Assembly (NCBI GenBank): GCA_029204225.1
Contig: CM055098.1
Coordinates: 8,044,246-8,108,245 of the forward strand
Direction: 5' to 3'
DNA length: 64,000 bases
Origin: Diphasiastrum complanatum
Lineage: Eukaryota; Streptophyta; Lycopodiopsida; Lycopodiales; Lycopodiaceae
Position numbers and translations under genes: made by a program. Below the pieces are notes generated by a model that worked only from the letters and a program-made list of their open reading frames with translations, had not been told where the DNA came from and ran no database searches. Position 1 is the first letter of the stretch, and each line of letters opens with the position of its first letter. Shown here one piece after another: positions 57,008-64,000 of the stretch.

Positions 57008-57968
57008 TGTTGGATTTATCTCCTCTCCTCTCCTTAAATCCAATGTTAATCTATTTCCGTTCGCATTGTTACATTTTTACTCGCTTTGTTGCACAATCTG
57101 CAAAAATACACAGAAAGTCGATGACAATCTTCCCTCGTCTTTTCTGACTTTGACTTACCCGACATTTCCTTGTCCAAAGTCTTCGACGATCGCTGAAGGT
57201 TCAAAATGGAGCTCTTGTAAGAAGCAGAGTTGACATTGAAGTCATTGACATCAAAGTCCATGTCTTCGACATCGAAGTCACCGACGTTCTGACATCAAAC
57301 TCCATCGACATCGAAGTCCTCAACTTCCATGTCATCGAAGTCATCGACATCGAAGTCTTTTCAAGAAAAACATTCGACCTTTTTGGCCTTCGATTTTTTC
57401 AGATTTTTGCAATACCTTCGGCCTTCGGCTTTTTCACAAAATGACTAAAGCCATTCCTTGATAGCCAAATATTAACAAACTTCATGCTCGCTCATGTACT
57501 GTGCAAACTAACTTGACAATGATAGCAGCCGCCCACGATCTCCAACAGACAGCATAACGGCTCCTCGCTTTTCATCTGCACAAATGTAAAATTGTGTATA
57601 GATCATTATAATCCATTATCAAAGATAGATTTTAACGAGACAGATACTATAGATGCTTTCATGCATCAATTCTTTCTTTGGACGGATTGTCAATAATAAG
57701 CTCATAGCTTTTACAGATTGTAGTTAGCTTTGTGAGCACGTGGTTTCACCCTCAATTGTCTTGTGCTCACCTACATCACTGACTTGTATTTCATTACATT
57801 TAATCTGAATAAACTATTGTTTGGTTCTGTGTTCTGATTCTTTGTCAATATTGCATGCTTTCCACTTTTGGTCTGACTTTTTGATTGACTTATCTAATTG
57901 TCTGTTCTTTGCTTTCGCACATCAAATTTATTATCGTGTTCGCCTACTTAGTTATCAGTAGTGCATGC
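57008..57968 (+). mobile_element. Copia-II 3' LTR
   Basis: The purine tract acgggggg ends at 57007 and TGTTGGATTTATC starts the LTR. Similarity to the split minus-strand LTR (45176-44867 plus 40293-39848) defines it; the end near 57968 is approximate. It is some 200-260 bp longer than the split copy because of a short tandem repeat block at 57228-57362. Confidence 0.8.
57228..57362. repeat. Minisatellite (catcgaagtc-type) inside the LTR
   Basis: About nine irregular copies of a 12-18-base unit such as gacatcgaagtc, with cat-, caa- and cac- variants. This block is missing or much shorter in the other copy of the LTR. Confidence 0.85.
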
Positions 57969-58439
57969 ACCGAGAGAGCTCGTCGAACCTTGCCTTTGAG
58001 CAGTAGTAAGATCATCCCGATTCAATTCGTCCAACATGACCGATTTTTGTCGTCGTCGGGACATCCATTTTGCAATTTTTCCCAGCAAAGCCAACCACCA
58101 ATCCACTCAGAGAATGCAAGCCCTTTCATAAGGCTAAAACCGATGAGTGGAAGGCCAAGAGTGATAAATGTTAAATCAAGACTGAGTTGATGACCACCTA
58201 GGAAATGCACAAAAAAATCTGAAAAGATGATATAGAAGAACCCAAGCCTGTGCATGCCGTGCCACAATATTTCAAGAACTATGAGATGGATGAAGTGGTA
58301 GTGGTCATGGCTAGAGCCAAGAGAGAACCAGTGTAAGACACCTCCCAAGGGGCCAATGTTTACAAAGGTTCAGCCCATACGAAGAGATAGATCTAGCAGA
58401 AGAGAGAGAAGACAGTCGCATAGTTGGAGGTGATGTATA

Positions 58440-58880
58440 AGGAGAGGAACTCGAGGATCTTAAAGCCCTTCTTCACAAATACCGTGATTGTTTAGCATGG
58501 AATTATAATGAGCTAAAGGGAATATCGCCAGATGTAGTGGTTCACACCATTCCGCTGGTTGCCTGTTGTTAGTAGGCCTTATCGGTCTAATTCGCACTAT
58601 GCCCAACTACTTCAAGAAGAGTTGAAGAAGCTTCATGATGTAGGATTCATCTACAAGATTGAGCACACAGATTGGGTGTCGTTGATAGTGGTGGTGCCTA
58701 ATAAAAATTGAAAACTTAGAATATGTGTGGACTACAAGAAGCTTAATGTCGTTACCAGTAAAAACTATTTTACCTTATCCTTTATGAAAAATGTGTTAGA
58801 GAGAATAACCTGAGCATAAGCCTATAGCTTTCTAGATGGTTTTAGTGGCTATAGCTATGAAGAAATTCAGATCATTTAAG
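58440..58880 (+). pseudogene. Ty3/gypsy reverse transcriptase scrap
   Basis: The plus strand reads EDLKALLHKYRDCLAWNYNE, LKGISPDVVVHTIPLV, then after frame changes elements of FIYKIEHTDWVS and ICVDYKKLNVVT, ending near FSGYS. It parallels 35640-36065 of the 32-36 kb gypsy remnant block for block, but is a different, more decayed copy. The catalytic D-D box and all later domains are missing. Confidence 0.85.
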
Positions 58881-60379
<1,499 letters not shown>

Positions 60380-61186
60380 TTCTTGCTTGAGTCTATTCAC
60401 CAAATTGATTATGTACGCTCTCATTGCTTGTTCACCAAATTTATCTTGTTGGAGCCCCAAATGTGTACAAATAGCAAATACATCTCCTCTTGAAAGCTTC
60501 CATGGCTTGGGTTTCTGCATAAGAGCATAAAGAAGCTCCACCTATTCTAATTCCAACACCTCGCATAATGAAGTTTGCTCGTGTGCCATCCCAGTAGCCA
60601 AACCTCCAAGTTGGTGCAATTTTTGTTCCTACGTAAATTTTTTTGATTTCCACGAGTCCCAAGGAACTTCTATCACTTCTCTAAGCAAATTGTAGTACAG
60701 ATGACTAGTAGTAACCGCTTCTTGTCCAATGGAATGTGAATCTACATAGCTCTCAATGTTTGGAGCTTCTTTCATTTGTTGTAAGTATGGCCATAGGACA
60801 TCATTAAGATAGTTGTTGTCGGTCTAGAAATATACAATTCAATGAACTATTCATGCATGATTTGTATGGTGAATAATCAATAAGCACCGTGTTGTGTTTC
60901 TTGAGTCTAAGATAGAAATGATGCCATATATAACATAAGGGTTTGAAATTAGCAGTTACAAAAGGCTTTTCAGGACACATTATACGTGAATGTTGGTAGC
61001 AATTTTCTTGGCTCCACAACATGGAAAAACGGAAGCTTTTGACATGCCTCCCTTTCCATGAAAGAGCAGGTTATTAAGCACGGTTTCATAGTTCATAATG
61101 GACCAAGTGCCAATCTTTAATTGTGAAAACATTTTTTTACAAATTTCAGCCACCCATGTCGCAATCTGATCTATTTTGATTTTCAT
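60380..61186 (-). pseudogene. Unidentified coding sequence at the inner end of arm 2
   Basis: The minus strand reads KIDQIATWVAEICKKMFSQL, then FHGKGGMSKASVFPCCGAKK, a stop, then FKPLCYIWHHFYLRLKKHN and TVLIDYSPYKSC. After a frame change comes LNDVLWPYLQQMKEAPNIES, SHLYYNLLREVIEVPWDSW, a stop, and KLSRGDVFAICTHLGLQQDK then FGEQAMRAYIINLVNRLKQE. The phrases look like a real, conserved-type protein of at least 250 residues, now broken by about three stops and a frame change. Only the first block (to TWSIM) is shared with arm 1. I do not recognise the family. A transposon-encoded or captured host protein are both possible. Confidence 0.4.
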
Positions 61187-64000
61187 TTCTTATCCCTTGA
61201 GCATTGTGGACCAGTATCACATTGTCTTATGAGAATGCCATTTAGGTCTAATATTATGCGAATGTCATAAGAAAAGTAAAAATTTGCAAACTAATCAAAA
61301 AACACACTTCTGCTAAAAAAATGTACATTCATATTAATCACCACATAAATATCCAATGAAATTATTAACATTAACTAAAATTATTATTTAGAGAAAGCAA
61401 AAAGTATATATACAAAACTTAAATGCAGTAGTTTATAGAAACTTTCCTTTTGTTTTTCTGGAAATTGAAACTCGCCTGCAAAATTCATTGTCATCAAACC
61501 AAATGTACAAAAAAAAATAACGAAACAATTCAATTAACAATTTTGTTTATGATTATTTCAAAAAAAGATTATGACAAAATTATTTGAAAAAATCTTTCAT
61601 AACATGCTTGTCAAAAGTGCTTCTTGTGGAATGCATCATTGTAATCTTATTTTCAGTACTAATATTGGTACTAAATACCGCATTGTTTAACTTTTGTCTC
61701 GCTATAATCCATGATATATTATATTCTTTTCATATCATTAAGGTGCGCACTCTCGTTAATTGATGGCATATGTTCTTCAAAAAGTATTGTCTTCAAACCA
61801 GCTTTACAACAGAAGCAAAATAGTATTTGAATAAAAAATATTGTTTTGAATTTTTTTTTTTGAATATCTTGACAATCTAAATTAAAAAGAAAAAACATCC
61901 TAGATTATGCTTGAAAAAAATGTTTCTTGTGAAATAGACCACTTTTAATTCAAAGTTTGTGTAGAAATTTGTCCTATTTACTAGCATTTTTGGCTGTTGG
62001 GTCAACAGAATCCACAACATCTTCTTTTCCTTTCATACCATCAAGATGTGCACTCTCTTCATTTGATGGCATTTGTTATTCTTGGAAATCTGCAAGCAAG
62101 AGTTCATGATTAGGAATACTTTCTATCAATGTATTTTCTTCGTCATCCTATTGTGTTTGCTAAATATCATTCAGATTTATGTTCTCTAGAAGATTCGTAG
62201 GCACAATTGAGGAAGTGGCAACTTTATCTTGTGATTGTTGATGATCTACGTTTTTTCTTCCATCATTTTTTGCCTCCATTTTTTTGGCCAAATTGGGTAT
62301 CATAGTCACCAACTTCCATTCTATTCCTACAACATTGGTATTGTTGATGAACTCAGTTCGTCAACTCTCATGCAAAGATAAAATATTTAAGTAATCATAA
62401 AATAGTAATTAATCTTTCTTATGTCCTTTATTATACATTATAGATTTTGTTGATATGGTCCTTTCCACACAAATATTTTTTGTCAGATTATCTAAAAAAA
62501 TAACCATCATAAGACCCTTGGTACTTATCATTAACGTTGACCATATAATTATTACTCGACTATTATGTCATATTTGAAATAATCTTGATGAACTTGGTTC
62601 GTTAACTGGACATGGTTATGATTTCATTGTTTGCATTCTATAGCACAACCATATGTAATGTTGACGAACTGAGTTCGTCAGCTATCACTCATAGTAAAAG
62701 CATTGCTATTAAATATAAAGCAATAATTATTTTTCACACGGTTACCACACAAATGGATAGTGTTTTACTATAAACAATCGTAAAAGTTTAGTGTAATTGG
62801 TTGTTGGAATTTTTTTGAGCTCACTTTGTGAAAAATAAGGACAACATTTGCTATAATGTTAGATGTGGGCATTTTCATTGTAAGCAATTGTTGAAACCAA
62901 TATACTTTTATCAAGACAACAATTTTGTTGAACTTAGTTCGTCAACTAGACATAGCTATATTTAAGTTTTCCTTTCCATCCTATTCCTATAGCATTGGTA
63001 TTGTTGACGAACTCAATTCCTCAACTCTCATGCTAAATTAAAATCTTGAAGTAATCTAAAATAATAATTAATCTTTCTTATATCCTTTCTTATATGTTAT
63101 AGCTTTTATTGATGTGGTCCTTTCGACACAAATATTATTTAGCAAATTGTCAAAGAAAATAGTCATCATAAGACCCTTGGTACTTATCAATAACGCTAAC
63201 CATATAATTATTAAGGCAACACTTATGTCATTTTCGAAATAATCTTGATGAACTTGGTTCGTCAACTGGACATGGTTAAGATTTCATCGTTTGCATTCTC
63301 TATATCACAACCATAGGTAATGTTGACGAACTGAGTTCGTCAACTATCCTCATAATAAAAACATTGCCATTAAATATTAAATAATTATTCTTCACATGCT
63401 TACCACATAAATAAATAGCGTTTTATCAAGACAACAATCTTGTTGAACTTAGTTCGTCAACTAGACATAGCTATAATTAAGTTTTCATTTCCATTCTATT
63501 CATACAACATTAGTATTATTGACGAAAAATAATAAATAACTTTTCTTATATATTATAGCTTTTGTTGATATGGTCCTTTCCACAGCTATTATTTAGCAAA
63601 TTGTCAAAAAAAAAAGCTATCATAAGATCTTTGGTACTTATCAATAATGCTGACCATATAATTATTACTCAACACTTCTGTCGTATTTGAAATAATCTTG
63701 GTGAACTTGGTTCGTCAACTGGACATGCTTATGATTTCATCGTTTGCATTCTATACTACAACCATAGGTAATGTTGGTTCGTCAACTATCACTCATAATA
63801 GAAACATTGCCATTCATATAAAGCAATAATTATTTTTCACATGGTTACCACAAATAAATAGCAATTTACTATAAATAATCATAGAAGTTGAGTGTAATTG
63901 GTTGTTGGAATTTTTTTGAACTCACTTTGTGTAAAATAAAGACAACATAGCTATAATGTTAGATGTGGGCACTTTCATTAAAAGCAATTGAAGTTTTCAT
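61097..64000 (-). mobile_element. Long inverted-repeat arm 2 (partner at 22880-26005)
   Basis: Reverse-complement copy of about 23216-26005, running off the window end. It carries the same order from inside out: the KIDQIATWVAEICKKMF block, the NESAHLNDMK-type repeats, the MVTMIPNLAKK exon (about 62330-62060, with stops), then the outer tandem units with the gacgaact-agttcgtc near-palindrome at about 62348, 62592, 62663, 62934, 63001, 63253, 63326, 63455 and 63707. Both arms read inwards. Identity is high over long stretches with scattered indels. Confidence 0.8.

Overview
The window looks like nuclear DNA from a vascular plant, most likely a flowering plant. It is AT-rich and built almost wholly of plant transposable elements: Ty1/copia with the usual tRNA-Met primer site, Ty3/gypsy of a Tat-like type, CACTA and hAT-like elements. 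It also carries tandem satellite DNA, very long CT/AG dinucleotide runs, and a decayed piece of a plant receptor-kinase gene. I see no intact cellular gene, no tRNA or rRNA gene, and no bacterial-type feature. The species cannot be named from the sequence. All homology statements come from reading motifs and aligning by eye; no database was searched.

Layout. 1-3.1 kb: AT-rich repeats, a 65-bp-arm hairpin, a 154-bp TC run and a diverged tandem repeat of about 360 bp. 3.1-9.7 kb: intergenic DNA with a copia gag scrap and a copia RNase H remnant. 9.7-12.4 kb: two gypsy LTR ends in inverted orientation. 12.4-16 kb: a kinase-gene fragment of TMK type, a pyrimidine-rich minisatellite and an unidentified frameshifted coding remnant. 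16.0-21.5 kb: a CpG-rich satellite of about 360-bp period, interrupted by a hAT-like element (imperfect 8-bp target duplication) that itself carries a solo copia LTR (5-bp duplication). 22.9-26.0 kb: the first arm of a long inverted repeat whose second arm lies at 61.1-64.0 kb and runs off the window. 26-32 kb: a copia gag scrap, intergenic DNA and a decayed CACTA transposase (tnp2, DUF4218, DUF4216). 32.3-36.9 kb: a decayed gypsy gag-PR-RT-RNase H.

39.8-50.2 kb is a nest of copia elements. A complete 4,573-bp element (two 701-bp LTRs about 98% alike, duplication GGAGG) sits inside an older copia LTR. Next to it, two halves of one RNase H gene lie in opposite orientations, each ending at an LTR with the same 5 bp (ACTCT). 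This is best explained by an LTR insertion followed by LTR-to-LTR inversion. 51.1-54.1 kb holds a gypsy gag remnant and a noncoding repeat also found at 11 kb. 54.1-58.0 kb is a decayed copia pol with a 3' LTR. 58.4-58.9 kb is a gypsy RT scrap. 59.2 kb holds a 189-bp AG run.

Nothing here forms a working pathway. The biology is the history of insertion, nesting, LTR recombination, inversion and satellite growth. The parts I could not explain are the inverted arms with their recurring near-palindrome and unknown inward-reading coding sequence, and the satellite monomer with a recurrent open frame.
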